DNA of 64,000 nucleotides from Alkalihalobacillus sp. BA299 (GCF_017745675.1 NZ_JAFLJM010000001.1:124001-188000); one strand, 5' to 3'. Shown: positions 25,587 through 34,645, counted from the stretch's first letter. Notes: generated by a model from the letters alone, not told the origin. Program-made: numbers and translations.

Positions 25587-26609
25587 GTGACTTTAGGTCC
25601 TCGGATATTAAAGACTGGCTTTGCAGTAATTTTAGCTTTATACATATGCTCTGCATTGGAGCTTGAGCCTGCTATATTTGCAGGGGTGGCTGCTATACTT
25701 GCTGTCCAACCTTCCATTTATCGTACATGGAAGCAAATGTTAGATCAATTTATTACAAATACGTTAGGTGCTGCCGTAGCTCTTTTCTTCATTCACTTTT
25801 TAGGCGACAATCCGATAACAATTGGTCTAGTAATCATGTTAGTGATTTCATTAAGTTTGAAGTTGAAAATGGAAAGTACCATTCCCTTAACACTTGTTAC
25901 GGTTTTAGCGATCATGAGTGCTCCAGGTAATGAAGATCTACTTTTTACGTTAAACCGCTTTCTAATTATATTAATTGGTACTAGTTCAGCGATGCTGGTG
26001 AATGTTGTCATTTTACCACCGAAATACAAAAAAACATACACCGAAAACGTCCAATCTTCATTTCAAAACTTGTCAATATTACTACGTACAGCGATTTCAA
26101 ATGAACTGTCAGAGAAATCTTTTCAGGAGCAGAGTAAAGCATTAAGGAAGAGCATTGAAAAATTAGAGGAGCAATATAAGTTGTTTGATGAAGAACGAGA
26201 AAAGATAGGAAAAATTAATAAAACGAATGCAAGAGAAGTGGTTGTTTTCAAACAGATGCTTAAAGCATTACAAGAAGGAGAACACCTATTAGAAAATATT
26301 GAAGAGCACTATTTCCAAAGTAAAACAACAGAGGAAGAAAACCAATTGTTCGATGAGCACCTTGAACAGTTAATAAAATGTCATGAATTTTTGTTATTAA
26401 AATATCAAGGGAAAATGAAGGAGCATGAGTACGGCGTAAATGATGTTCTCGCACAAAGTGGGACTTTTTTCGAGCGAGTTTTAGAAATATATAATCAAAA
26501 TAAAGAACAAAAATTACGTTTAATGATCACAACGTCTTCAATTATCGATTATACGTTTCACTTGAACCGATTAAACAAGTTAATAGACCAATTTTTAAAA
26601 CAGAAGTAG
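25587..26609 (+). CDS. Aromatic acid exporter family (ArAE/FUSC-like) membrane protein
   Basis: This 340-residue protein has four to five N-terminal helices (residues about 8-145) and a long charged helical cytosolic C-terminal half. The opening LGPRILKTGFAVILALYIC and ILAVQPSIYRTWKQ fit the Bacillus ArAE_1 (DUF939) proteins. GTG 25587 follows AAGGAAGGCGGA; the nearby ATG is followed at once by a stop. It may export aromatic acids, which would suit the catabolic island, but the two loci are 15 kb apart. Confidence 0.75.
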   Translation: MTLGPRILKTGFAVILALYICSALELEPAIFAGVAAILAVQPSIYRTWKQMLDQFITNTLGAAVALFFIHFLGDNPITIGLVIMLVISLSLKLKMESTIPLTLVTVLAIMSAPGNEDLLFTLNRFLIILIGTSSAMLVNVVILPPKYKKTYTENVQSSFQNLSILLRTAISNELSEKSFQEQSKALRKSIEKLEEQYKLFDEEREKIGKINKTNAREVVVFKQMLKALQEGEHLLENIEEHYFQSKTTEEENQLFDEHLEQLIKCHEFLLLKYQGKMKEHEYGVNDVLAQSGTFFERVLEIYNQNKEQKLRLMITTSSIIDYTFHLNRLNKLIDQFLKQK

Positions 26610-26869
26610 ACAAAAAAAATGTCTGATCATTTTAAAATTAGTTAGTGACAAAGAAAAGAACGTGATGGCTGTTTTAATGAACAGGGAAGTGTTTGCAGGA
26701 CTTAACGGTAAGCTAAATAAACTTTTACAAACTTGACTTACAAAAATAATCAAATTTCTTCATCATAGGACAAATTGAAACGACATAAAAGTTACTAATT
26801 GCTAAAAAGTGTAAAACACACAGTGAATTGAACAATTCTACATATAGAAAGGAGGGAGGGAATTTTAAC

Positions 26870-27355
26870 TTGGGGAAATTCACCGAGGATAAATTCAACA
26901 AGAGGTTAGAAGATGAATCTAATTTTTTTTCTAAAGTAAAGAAAGAGCTAGGAGAAAAATATATTACTATACCGATTACAGAAAATATGTTACTTAAGGC
27001 CGTAAATAAGAAAAAGATGAATGGCATTTCAGATCTTTCCGTCCGTTTAATAGAAGATAAGATCGTGATCAGTGGGGCGGCAAGAAAACTCCGTATAACG
27101 ATTAATTTTCGTCTCGAATTAAAGCCATTAGTGGCTCGTAATCGTGAACTCTCCCTTAAGGTCGTCGGTTTGAAGCCAATTCATCAACATTGGATAACAA
27201 ATAAAATCCTTAATAAGCCGCCCTTTCTTCTCTATCAGAAAGGAATCATTCATATTGATTTAAGTCAAATTGAGCAGGCAAAATCGATTCGAATTGGGAA
27301 TTTAAAGTATTTCGAGGTTAAAGATGAAAAGCTTTGGATTGGTGTTGGTATATAA
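26870..27355 (+). CDS. Hypothetical protein, weakly DUF2993/LmeA-like
   Basis: The protein has about 161 residues from TTG 26870, nine bases after a GGAGGGAGGG stretch; the frame is open back to 26828. ISDLSVRLIEDKIVISG followed by a beta-rich LRITINFRLELKPLV segment recalls lipid-binding DUF2993 domains, though no signal peptide is seen. It stands alone and ends at a terminator. Low confidence in any function. Confidence 0.55.
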   Translation: MGKFTEDKFNKRLEDESNFFSKVKKELGEKYITIPITENMLLKAVNKKKMNGISDLSVRLIEDKIVISGAARKLRITINFRLELKPLVARNRELSLKVVGLKPIHQHWITNKILNKPPFLLYQKGIIHIDLSQIEQAKSIRIGNLKYFEVKDEKLWIGVGI

Positions 27356-27377
27356 ATTAATTCAATGAGTGTATTTT

Positions 27378-27410
27378 CCCTACTCCTTGTAAGGTAGTAG
27401 GGGTATTTTC
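27378..27410 (+). terminator. Terminator
   Basis: CCCTACT pairs with AGTAGGG; a T-rich stretch follows. It separates the plus-strand gene from the convergent restriction-like pair. Confidence 0.7.
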
Positions 27411-27504
27411 GCATGCTGGAGACTGCCATTTATCTTGTAATATTCAAATATTCAACACAGGTTAATATTTGTGAACGAAATGTTATTCTATGAATGAACG
27501 TAGC

Positions 27505-28434
27505 TTAATCCTCGTCGAAAATATGGGTAATACGCTTAGCAAATTCGATCTCGTCCATCACTTCTTCATAATAGCGTACGAATGTGTCAAAGTGAATCCC
27601 TTCAGGAAGGATGGTTTGCCAGAAATGGCTTCCAGATAAGATCATTTCTTCGGACAGGTGACTGGCAATACTACCATCGAATTTTTCGCCTTCACCCTTT
27701 GGATTATAAGCAGTCGAAAAATATACTTTTGTTTGAGAATAATTCGTATGACAATAATGAGTGAAGAGTTTTCGAGCATTGGCATTTGCGTTTTTACTAT
27801 CTAAATTTCCGCCTGATTTAATTTCGTGAATATGGAGCGTTGGCATCATATGATTATAGGTGGAAGGTTCAAAGTAACCCAAATCTACAGGAACAAAGTG
27901 AATTGAGGGATACGGGTTTTTATCCGTTAATAAGCTCTTCATACTATCATGCGACGGATTGTTACGTGACATGAATAAATCAACGGTATGGTCGGCATTA
28001 ATGATATTTGAAATAACCACTTGCCGTTCAGAGGCTTGAATCAACTCCTCAATCCTTTTTTTCGACTTGTTTTGACCGAGAGCCCGTTTAAGTTTTTCTT
28101 TAATTAATTCATCGTCGAGATCAAAGGGAAGGTTATTCGGGTTGATAATGGTTGGAACGTTGGACTGGCCAAAGGTAGTGATTGCAATGTTCCGTGCACA
28201 TTTTTGAATTGCAATTCCAATGGAAGACTCAAGACTGCGAGTCATCGTCATAAATGGAGCCATTTTTTCAAAATCAGGAATGGATTGGATGAAGAAATTA
28301 TTTTTTCGGCCCTTTTGGTTTTTGGCAAAATTTGCTTTTACATTTTTGGCTACTTGTAAAAATGGACCGCGAATCGCTTGTTTAATGGCTTCTTCATATG
28401 GTTGACTTTTCCTTTTTGTGGTTGAGTTATACAA
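27505..28434 (-). CDS. TdeIII-like type II restriction endonuclease
   Basis: This protein of about 309 residues carries HEIKSGGNLDSKNANANA (about residue 206), an ExK nuclease motif followed by the GGNLDSKN text seen in TdeIII-family restriction endonucleases. Conserved-looking SRNNPSHDS and PVDLGYFEP precede it. TTG 28434 lies nine bases after AAGGAG; ATG 28443 would touch that site directly. The gene follows the DUF3883-like partner within 20 bases, so they form an operon. No DNA methyltransferase gene is in the window, which is unusual for a type II enzyme. Confidence 0.68.
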   Translation of the reverse strand: MYNSTTKRKSQPYEEAIKQAIRGPFLQVAKNVKANFAKNQKGRKNNFFIQSIPDFEKMAPFMTMTRSLESSIGIAIQKCARNIAITTFGQSNVPTIINPNNLPFDLDDELIKEKLKRALGQNKSKKRIEELIQASERQVVISNIINADHTVDLFMSRNNPSHDSMKSLLTDKNPYPSIHFVPVDLGYFEPSTYNHMMPTLHIHEIKSGGNLDSKNANANARKLFTHYCHTNYSQTKVYFSTAYNPKGEGEKFDGSIASHLSEEMILSGSHFWQTILPEGIHFDTFVRYYEEVMDEIEFAKRITHIFDED

Positions 28435-28449
28435 ATAAATCATCTCCTT

Positions 28450-29730
28450 TTAGTTAGTTTGAATCGTCCAGACAATACACACTGTTTTTTTGATGAGTGG
28501 TTGAGCCGGTATCTTTGTTGGATTATAGAAATATTTATAGCTAGGAGAATGAGTATCATCAACGTTGGCAAGAAAAACAATATAATAATCTTGATATACA
28601 TCGGCCATTTTCCATTCTTGGTTTGTGAATTGAATGGAATCATTTTCTCGATTAAAGTGCTTTATAACAAATTTGTAGGGTCCAGCTTCAAAGTCAAAGC
28701 CTATATTTTCGTACCTTCTGTCATGCAGCTCTTCTTTGTTCCATTCAAATTTTTCAGAAGCAAACACTTGTAAAAACAATGCTGCTGCTTCGTTTTCATA
28801 TAGAGATTTTGTTGAACTAACTCGTTGTTGCTTTTCGTTGTTCTCAGCATGAATCAGCTCTTCAATTTGCTCACTCTCGATCGTTTCTAAAATTTGTTGA
28901 ATACCTTCAATTTTTAGATCGTTAAGATTGATCATGCCTTGCTTCAATACATAGTGAATGCCTTTAGGTGTTAATTGCCAAAAATCACCATTATGAATAG
29001 CGTAACCTGTATTCTCTAAGGTGTTATGTGATTTTAGATTTCGAACCTTTTGAGAAAAATGAGTATCCTTTCTATTTTTTAATTTTTCAAGATCTCGACC
29101 TGCTGGCTTTAATTCAATCGATAAAGCATCGATTAGCTCCGATGTCGTCATTTTTCCAGCTAGAAAGATGTGCTTTAATGCGGGTAAAATTAAGTCTTTC
29201 TCTGAATAAACTCTTAGTTCCTTTAAGGAGCGATCGATTTCGTTTAAATGCTCCAAGGTCAAGGTCTCCTGTTGGGCTAAGGATAAAATATTATTCATTA
29301 TTCCTTGAAGAGCCTCTTTTTGAAATTCAGTAATATCTTGTTGATCAAGCTGAATCGATACGCTGTTTGGTTGTTTAAATAGCCCGTAAATCGCTTTTTT
29401 GATGGAGGCATTGTCTTGAGTGCTTGAGTTAGCATAAATATGAATAGTTATGAGATCTTCAATCGGGATCGTAAGCTTGTAGCTAATATCAGAAATGTAT
29501 TCAATCGATGGGTTTTTTTGCTCTGACTTTGGCAGATCCTTTAATAACTGTGAAAAATAAGGAACCCCTTTTTCAAGCCTTTTAGCTAAAGCTGTTGTAC
29601 TAAGCTTATAATCTTTCTGATATTGGATAATTCGGTTCTTTTCAAGAATGACTTCACATGATATTCCCAACTCCATCGCCTGATTTTCAATGTCTACAAA
29701 TGTGCTTTTTCGAGTTAAATTTTCAAACAA
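28450..29730 (-). CDS. Winged-helix protein with DUF3883-like C-terminus, partner of the TdeIII-like nuclease
   Basis: This protein of about 426 residues has an N-terminal helix-turn-helix-like segment (YKLSTTALAKRLEKG), a central winged helix with TTSELIDAL and the text VRNLKSHNTLENTGYA, common in restriction and defence proteins, and a C-terminal part (IGFDFEAGPYKFVIKHF, TNQEWKMADVYQDYYIV) that resembles DUF3883. The expected nuclease Glu-x-Lys appears altered. TTG 29730 follows AGAAGGTG. It may recognise DNA or regulate its partner; this is inference. Confidence 0.6.
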   Translation of the reverse strand: MFENLTRKSTFVDIENQAMELGISCEVILEKNRIIQYQKDYKLSTTALAKRLEKGVPYFSQLLKDLPKSEQKNPSIEYISDISYKLTIPIEDLITIHIYANSSTQDNASIKKAIYGLFKQPNSVSIQLDQQDITEFQKEALQGIMNNILSLAQQETLTLEHLNEIDRSLKELRVYSEKDLILPALKHIFLAGKMTTSELIDALSIELKPAGRDLEKLKNRKDTHFSQKVRNLKSHNTLENTGYAIHNGDFWQLTPKGIHYVLKQGMINLNDLKIEGIQQILETIESEQIEELIHAENNEKQQRVSSTKSLYENEAAALFLQVFASEKFEWNKEELHDRRYENIGFDFEAGPYKFVIKHFNRENDSIQFTNQEWKMADVYQDYYIVFLANVDDTHSPSYKYFYNPTKIPAQPLIKKTVCIVWTIQTN

Positions 29731-30079
29731 AATAATCACCTTCTTTATCTGGGTAATAAAATTTTACGGAAATTAATTATCTAAGTTATATACAATGTAA
29801 CTGATTTGGGTGTTATCTGTCAAATGAAAATTAACGAAATAATGTTATCTGGAGAATGTTTGTGTGTTCGATTTTATCTTTTAGCTATCGCGGACAATAG
29901 TTGATGCTTGAGTATGTATTAGAAAAAGATGTAGAGTTTGGGAAATTTAGGACCTCGATTCTCCATCTAATCATAAAACGGGGTACATTACTTGGAGAAT
30001 TTTACTTTACATTAATTCGTCAGTATCCGTTAAAAATATTCATGAAGTGTTACTTTATAACAAGGGGTGAAATGAATCG
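29731..30079. other. Intergenic region upstream of the restriction-like pair
   Basis: About 350 A/T-rich bases hold the presumed divergent promoters of the nuclease pair and of the small gene at 30080. A 60-codon frame at 29901 lacks a ribosome binding site. No methyltransferase remnant was recognised here. Confidence 0.45.
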
Positions 30080-30205
30080 ATGAGTAAACGGTCAAGATCA
30101 AAACGGAATATCATTAAAGGAAAAGATGCAGTCCAACCAAGCACTGGAGAAGAAAGAATTACGATCTCAAAAGTAAGTAGAGAGTTAGAAGATAAACGAG
30201 AGTAA
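30080..30205 (+). CDS. Small basic protein, 41 residues, unknown
   Basis: ATG 30080 follows AAGGGGTGA with ten bases between and opens MSKRSRSKRNIIKGKDAV; the rest is charged and hydrophilic and ends RELEDKRE. The ribosome binding site and codon pattern suggest a real small gene. I recognise no family. Confidence 0.45.
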   Translation: MSKRSRSKRNIIKGKDAVQPSTGEERITISKVSRELEDKRE

Positions 30206-30253
30206 GGTTATACGTCCCTCCAAGTGAGGGATTCAGATTCAAAAGTATACACC

Positions 30254-30364
30254 AAAAATAAATTCGCAAGCGATAATTTTTTATTTGTGCACTCAGGTGG
30301 AACGCCTGCGGTTTACGCATATTCGTCTATTTTAATGAACAATGATAATGTTGATTACATATGA
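30254..30364 (+). pseudogene. C-terminal remnant of a D-cysteine desulfhydrase/ACC deaminase-like gene
   Basis: The frame reads NFLFVHSGGTPAVYAYSS, matching the conserved C-terminal HTGG-x-PALFAY region of PLP-dependent D-cysteine desulfhydrases. There is no start or upstream domain and the frame ends soon after. Confidence 0.6.
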
Positions 30365-30397
30365 ACTAAATCAGAAGAAAATAGTTGTCCTAATTGG

Positions 30398-30441
30398 AAC
30401 AAGAGAGTAACGCTTTGATTAGAAGTGTTACTCTCTTGTTC
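30398..30441. terminator. Strong bidirectional terminator
   Basis: AACAAGAGAGTAAC pairs perfectly over 14 bases with its complement 15 bases later. It lies between converging units, next to the stop of the minus-strand gene at 30459. Confidence 0.8.
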
Positions 30442-30458
30442 TGTTAGAAATATATAAA

Positions 30459-30824
30459 TCACCAACGCATAGCAATAGTTAATTTGCAGCAATCGATGGT
30501 CTGTATTTGTGATTTGAATTCTAATCGTAAACCATCAGGGTTAAAATGAATATCCACTTCAGATGTTACTCCAATAGAATGAATTAACCACTTAACCTCT
30601 TCGATATCTGAAGCTTGGGCAGCATACATTAACTCAGCGTCAAATTCTTTTGACTCAGATAATTTGTCGAGTACCATACTCGCATCCTTCATGAGTTTTT
30701 TTGTTTCATTTGCGGATTGATACAAAAGATTAGGATCAACGGGTGGAAATTGTCTAGTGTTTAAATAGTAACTATGTTGATAAACAGGAAGGTAATAATA
30801 ATTCGGCGGATAATAATAATACAC
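30459..30824 (-). CDS. YuzC-like Tyr-rich protein, possible spore coat component
   Basis: This 121-residue protein begins with a Tyr/Pro-rich head (YYYYPPNYYYLPVYQ), then FPPVDPNLLYQSANETKKLMKDAS and ends CCKLTIAMRW. The pattern resembles the Bacillus YuzC family as I recall it, which is linked to the inner spore coat. GTG start with AAGGGAGAT upstream. If correct it points to a sporulating host. Confidence 0.55.
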   Translation of the reverse strand: MYYYYPPNYYYLPVYQHSYYLNTRQFPPVDPNLLYQSANETKKLMKDASMVLDKLSESKEFDAELMYAAQASDIEEVKWLIHSIGVTSEVDIHFNPDGLRLEFKSQIQTIDCCKLTIAMRW

Positions 30825-30962
30825 AAATGAGATCTCCCTTCAAAAATATATACTATAAACTATATGTATCAGCCCTTGTACAAGTGAAGAAGAGTCACCT
30901 TAATGTACTGACGTAGAGAGGGACTACACCTTTTATAGAAAAACACTTATTTGTGAAATATC

Positions 30963-31133
30963 TTGTTGAATGTAGAAGGTTACCATGGCATTGCAATTGA
31001 TGGTACTAATTTAAAAATTGATGGTGATGGAACAGCAACAATAAGCTTGGAGCCAGGGGAATATACGATTTATTGCTCAGTCGCTTGTGGCGGTGATCAT
31101 GAAGAAATGACAGCAAAGCTTATCATAAATTAA
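30963..31133 (+). pseudogene. Cupredoxin/CuA-domain remnant
   Basis: The frame reads YHGIAIDGTNLKI, then EPGEYTIYCSVACGGDHEEM, keeping the spacing Cys-x3-Cys-x3-His-x2-Met of a CuA site, and ends AKLIIN. The membrane anchor and first strands are absent and no ribosome binding site precedes it. It is a fragment of a subunit II-like or free cupredoxin gene, with its terminator still in place. Confidence 0.65.
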
Positions 31134-31175
31134 AAATGTAACAAGAAAGTATATGGAATATTATTCAGAAAATCA

Positions 31176-31212
31176 ATGGTCTGCCTTCTATTAGGAGACA
31201 GACCATTTTCGT
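31176..31212 (+). terminator. Terminator after the cupredoxin remnant
   Basis: ATGGTCTG pairs with CAGACCAT, followed by TTTTCGTTATTTTT. Confidence 0.7.
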
Positions 31213-31383
31213 TATTTTTAGACCAGCAACTTTCTTCAAGGAAGTAGATACTTACTATCTTCGAGGTTATGAAATTGAATCATTGAAGGGTGAGGAGTAT
31301 GATCGGCATATTGGATTAACGATTGGAGCAAATGTATCAGGTTAATTTTGCGTAAAGAAACAGTCCTTTATATACGATTCACT

Positions 31384-31827
31384 TTAATTAGAGTGTCGAA
31401 ATTTCTCTTTTTCAACAATATCCTTAACAATTTCTTCAATGGTTACATTTGCAAGTATCTTTTCCATTGCTAATTGAGCTGCTGACAATACAGGAGTGAT
31501 AGAATCTTGAATGTTTCTGCCCACAAGGCAATTAGGGTGTGGGTTTTCATGCATACTAAATAAATCTTTTTCCTGCACAACATCGACCGCCTTATAAACA
31601 TCAAGTAATGTTATATTAGATAGGTCCTTTGCTAGTTTTGCCCCTGCAATCCCAGGTTTTACTTCGATTAACCCTTCTTTTTTTAGCATACCCATAATTT
31701 TTCTTATAAAGGTAGGGTTCGTGTTTACGCTCCCTGCTAAAAATTCCGATGAGCTTATCCCATCTTTATTTAATTCAATTAGAGCTAATATATGAATTCC
31801 AACGGAGAAGCGGCTGCTGATAGACAT
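31384..31827 (-). CDS. Rrf2 family transcriptional regulator, YwnA-like
   Basis: This 147-residue regulator has the Rrf2 winged helix (SSRFSVGIHILALIELN, NPTFIRKIMGMLKKEGLI, KPGIAGAKLAKD). Only one cysteine (NPNCLVG) lies in the region where Fe-S members have three, so an iron-sulfur cluster is unlikely. ATG 31827 is preferred over GTG 31836 because of the AGGTGA position. It is divergent from an NmrA-like gene, the same pairing as ywnA-ywnB in B. subtilis, and probably represses it. Confidence 0.85.
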   Translation of the reverse strand: MSISSRFSVGIHILALIELNKDGISSSEFLAGSVNTNPTFIRKIMGMLKKEGLIEVKPGIAGAKLAKDLSNITLLDVYKAVDVVQEKDLFSMHENPHPNCLVGRNIQDSITPVLSAAQLAMEKILANVTIEEIVKDIVEKEKFRHSN

Positions 31828-31949
31828 ATCATTCACCTACTTTATATTTGATTACAAAATTTATTACATAGAATAATCATGTATTTAATTTGTTTACAAC
31901 GTATTATACCTTAAAATTTGTAAAAAATGAAAAAGGTTTATACATTCTG

Positions 31950-32003
31950 TTGACAAAACAAAAGGAAGTATCTATTATGAATACAAGTATTCGTTATGAA
32001 TAC
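31950..32003 (+). promoter_or_regulatory. Sigma-A promoter with overlapping Rrf2 operator candidate
   Basis: TTGACA (31950-31955), a 17-base spacer and TATTAT (31973-31978) form a near-consensus promoter. GAATAC-AA-GTATTC (31979-31992) is a perfect inverted repeat right after the -10, and GAATAC recurs at 31998-32003, so a repressor bound here would cover the start point. Confidence 0.75.
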
Positions 32004-32052
32004 ATAATAAATGTGAATGTTTATTAAAAATATATAGTGGAGGAATATTCAA

Positions 32053-32916
32053 ATGAAAATGTTAGTAACAGGAGCAACAGGAAAATTAGGAACAAAAGTG
32101 GTAGAAACTTTAATGAAAACCGTTTCAGCAAATCAACTAGCTGTAAGTGTTCGTAACCCAGAGAAAGCTGAAGGATTACAGGCTCGAGGAGTAGAAGTTC
32201 GCCAAGGAGATTTTGATCGTCCAGAAACATTGGATTCTGCTTTCGTAGGGATTGACCGGCTTTTAATTATTTCTGCGGATGGGGATAATGAAACAAGAAT
32301 TAGGAAGCACACTAATGCGGTAGCTGCGGCAGAACGTGCTAGCGTTCAATTTATTGCTTATACTAGCATTGCGAACGCAAAGGAAAGTAAAAACTTCCTT
32401 GCTCCTACTCATAAGGCAACAGAGGACGCTATTTTAAAAACAGGCATTCCTTATTCTTTCTTACGTAACAATTGGTACTTGGAGAATGAAAGTTCAAGCA
32501 TACAGGGTGTACTAGCAGGAGCCCCTTGGGTGACTTCTGCAGGAACTGGAAAAGTAGGTTGGGCATTACAACAAGATTATGCAGAGGCTGCGGCAGTGGT
32601 GCTATCTAGTAGCGGGCATGAAAACACAATCTACGAGCTTTCTGGCAAGTTATTGACTCAGGAAGAACTTGTATCTACACTTAGCACTGTATTAGGTAAA
32701 GAAGTACCTGTACAACAAGTTGATGATACTACTTATGCTGACGTTATGAATAGTGCTGGTGTACCAGATTTCCTCATTCCATTTCTGGTTGACATCCAAA
32801 AAGGCATACGAGAGGGTACATTAGAAATCGAAAGTAATGATTTCGAAAAACTTCTTGGACGTCCAGCTACACCAATTAGTGTGGGGTTAACACAAATCGT
32901 AAATAGTATCTCTTAA
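32053..32916 (+). CDS. NmrA-like NAD(P)-binding quinone oxidoreductase (QOR2/YtfG type)
   Basis: This 287-residue atypical SDR has the N-terminal VTGATGKLGTKVV, RQGDFDRPETLD, AYTSIAN and FLRNNWYLEN, as in QOR2-like proteins that reduce quinones or sense NAD(P)H. ATG 32053 follows GTGGAGG. It is controlled by the adjacent promoter-operator and the divergent Rrf2 gene; electrophile or quinone stress response is a reasonable inference. Confidence 0.85.
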   Translation: MKMLVTGATGKLGTKVVETLMKTVSANQLAVSVRNPEKAEGLQARGVEVRQGDFDRPETLDSAFVGIDRLLIISADGDNETRIRKHTNAVAAAERASVQFIAYTSIANAKESKNFLAPTHKATEDAILKTGIPYSFLRNNWYLENESSSIQGVLAGAPWVTSAGTGKVGWALQQDYAEAAAVVLSSSGHENTIYELSGKLLTQEELVSTLSTVLGKEVPVQQVDDTTYADVMNSAGVPDFLIPFLVDIQKGIREGTLEIESNDFEKLLGRPATPISVGLTQIVNSIS

Positions 32917-32932
32917 ACCATAAAAAGAATGG

Positions 32933-32967
32933 GCACCAAACCTTTACAATAGGTTTGGTGCTTATTT
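32933..32967 (+). terminator. Terminator
   Basis: GCACCAAACC pairs perfectly with GGTTTGGTGC around nine bases, followed by TTATTTATT. Confidence 0.85.
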
Positions 32968-33106
32968 ATTGCCCTTCATACTTAATAATAATCATCTAAT
33001 TTATTTCTAATAGTAAAATTTAGTATTATTTTCAAAATTATGTAACCATCCAAATGGATCCCGCGTTCCATTGTTGAAAGGTAAAAAATAACAGGAGATG
33101 GTTTCT

Positions 33107-33670
33107 TTGAAAAAATGGAAAATGATTTCGGCAACTGTTGTAACAGCTTCAGTATTATTATTAGGTATACCTGTAGGAATTGGTGCTCAAGAAGGTAATA
33201 ATTATTCGATTTTTGATTTAGCATCATCGGAAGTCTTAAAAGAAGGTTCACGAGGGCAAAACGTAAAGATCATGCAGCGGGCCTTAAATAAGGCTATGGG
33301 TGCTGAACTATCAGAGGATGGAATTTTTGGTCCTAATACAAAAACAGCAGTTCTTGCTTTTCAAAAGTCACAAAAACAATTAGTTAATGATGGGATATAT
33401 GGTCCAAGGACCCATGCGATGCTTTCAAAACAAGTAAATTCATTTGGGTTTGCTGACACTGTATTAAAAATGGGTAGTCGGGGAGAAGCAGTGAAGACCC
33501 TCCAAAAAGGGTTAAATGATATGAGTTATAATTTGACGGTGGATGGTGTATTCGGACCTAAAACAAAGGATGCAGTAATAAAATTTCAAAAGCGCTTTCC
33601 AGAGTTAGCGAACGATGGAATTTTTGGGCCAAAAACAAAAGCCGTAATGGATAAGGTGTTAAATGATTAA
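33107..33670 (+). CDS. Secreted protein with two peptidoglycan-binding domains
   Basis: This 187-residue protein has a signal peptide (MKKWKMISATVVTASVLL, cleavage near GIGAQ) and two PG_binding_1 repeats, each with the pattern GSRG-x-x-VK, DGIFGP or DGVFGP and KT. TTG 33107 is chosen because CAGGAG lies ten bases upstream and directly abuts the ATG at 33098. No catalytic domain follows, so it may be a wall-bound accessory or a truncated hydrolase. Confidence 0.82.
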   Translation: MKKWKMISATVVTASVLLLGIPVGIGAQEGNNYSIFDLASSEVLKEGSRGQNVKIMQRALNKAMGAELSEDGIFGPNTKTAVLAFQKSQKQLVNDGIYGPRTHAMLSKQVNSFGFADTVLKMGSRGEAVKTLQKGLNDMSYNLTVDGVFGPKTKDAVIKFQKRFPELANDGIFGPKTKAVMDKVLND

Positions 33671-33736
33671 CGAGTATTTCAGGAGCTAATTATAATAATT
33701 GTATACGAAGATGAACAGTTACTTTCAAAAAGGAGT

Positions 33737-33842
33737 CTTGGACACAATTTAGACACAGTTTGGACAATAAAACTTGAAATCTGGACCATATATTTGAAAT
33801 TTGGATCATAAAACTAAGAATCTGGATCATAAAATCATAATA
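33737..33842. repeat. Second family of degenerate repeat with about 21-bp period
   Basis: About five units share the core TTGGACAATAAAACTTGAAA / TCTGGATCATAAAATCATAA, spaced 20-22 bases. The period and A/T-rich half resemble the repeats at 13104 and 19004, but the core differs. Confidence 0.6.
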
Positions 33843-34091
33843 ATGCCCGGGGGGGTACCATAACTGAAAGGTATCTCGATTTCTTGCTCTAGCACAGCGT
33901 GGTTGAGGTGCCTAACTCTTTGCTTTTGTGTACAAGGTTTTCCAGATAATTATCATTCCTTTGATGATCAGGTTGAAGCTTTAAACGTACAGAACTTGTC
34001 CAAAAAAATGCACACTTATTTTATTTTGTAGATGAACTGTTGAGTTGAACGATTCGAAGGTTTATAGATCATCTATGAATTTTTAAACCAC
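33843..34091. other. Intergenic stretch, nothing recognised
   Basis: A run of seven G residues at about 33850 and some short frames are present, without a start, ribosome binding site or known motif. Confidence 0.4.
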
Positions 34092-34120
34092 AAGCACAAC
34101 CCAAAAGGATTGTGCTTTTT
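34092..34120. terminator. Terminator-like hairpin
   Basis: AAGCACAA pairs with TTGTGCTT, with T residues after it. It may serve the minus-strand gene at 34156 or mark the end of an older gene. Confidence 0.6.
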
Positions 34121-34155
34121 AATACGTAAAAGACTGAAAAAAACACGTAGGTAAC

Positions 34156-34383
34156 TTATTTTTTCTTCTTTTTTGAAATATCAATTGTAGGTTTAGTTGT
34201 AGGTTTGGTCTTATTAACGTTTTCAAAGATAACTTCAACATAAAATTTTTCATCAATACTATTAACACTAGCAACTTTACTCTTACGACCTTTAATAGTT
34301 AAATGATCACCTATGGATGGAACGGTTTGAAGCAATTGACATAATAATAGATCCCTTTTGTTTAAAAAATAAACATTAAACAT
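34156..34383 (-). CDS. Conserved small hypothetical protein, 75 residues
   Basis: The protein reads MFNVYFLNKRDLLLCQLLQ, then SIGDHLTIKGRKSKV and a Lys-rich end (KKKKK). ATG with TAGGTGAT upstream supports it. Similar short proteins with a SIGD-LTIKGRK segment occur in Bacillus; no function is known to me. Confidence 0.6.
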   Translation of the reverse strand: MFNVYFLNKRDLLLCQLLQTVPSIGDHLTIKGRKSKVASVNSIDEKFYVEVIFENVNKTKPTTKPTIDISKKKKK

Positions 34384-34645
34384 TTTATTATCACCTATTT
34401 CATTTGATATGTGTTATGTATTATGTATAAAATCTTCATGTTGCTTCCTACAAATAATTTATTTGGTAATAGTCAAATTTAGAACAAAAAACGATTATAA
34501 ATATTCAATTAAGATAATATTTTAGGAAGAATATGGTGTTATTTTACTAGTTTTGTTAATGTCCAAAGTTCTTGGAATACGAAGTACGAAGAGCTTATAG
34601 GAAAAAAATAAATAAAGTATTAGTATGTTATAGGAGTGGAGTTGA

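Noticed and set aside
29901..30083. 60-codon frame before the small basic protein gene
   Set aside because: No ribosome binding site and no recognisable sequence.
31215..31345. Possible coding remnant (EVDTYYLRGYEIESLKGEEYDRH)
   Set aside because: It reads like protein but lacks a start and I cannot match it to any family, so it is not listed as a feature.
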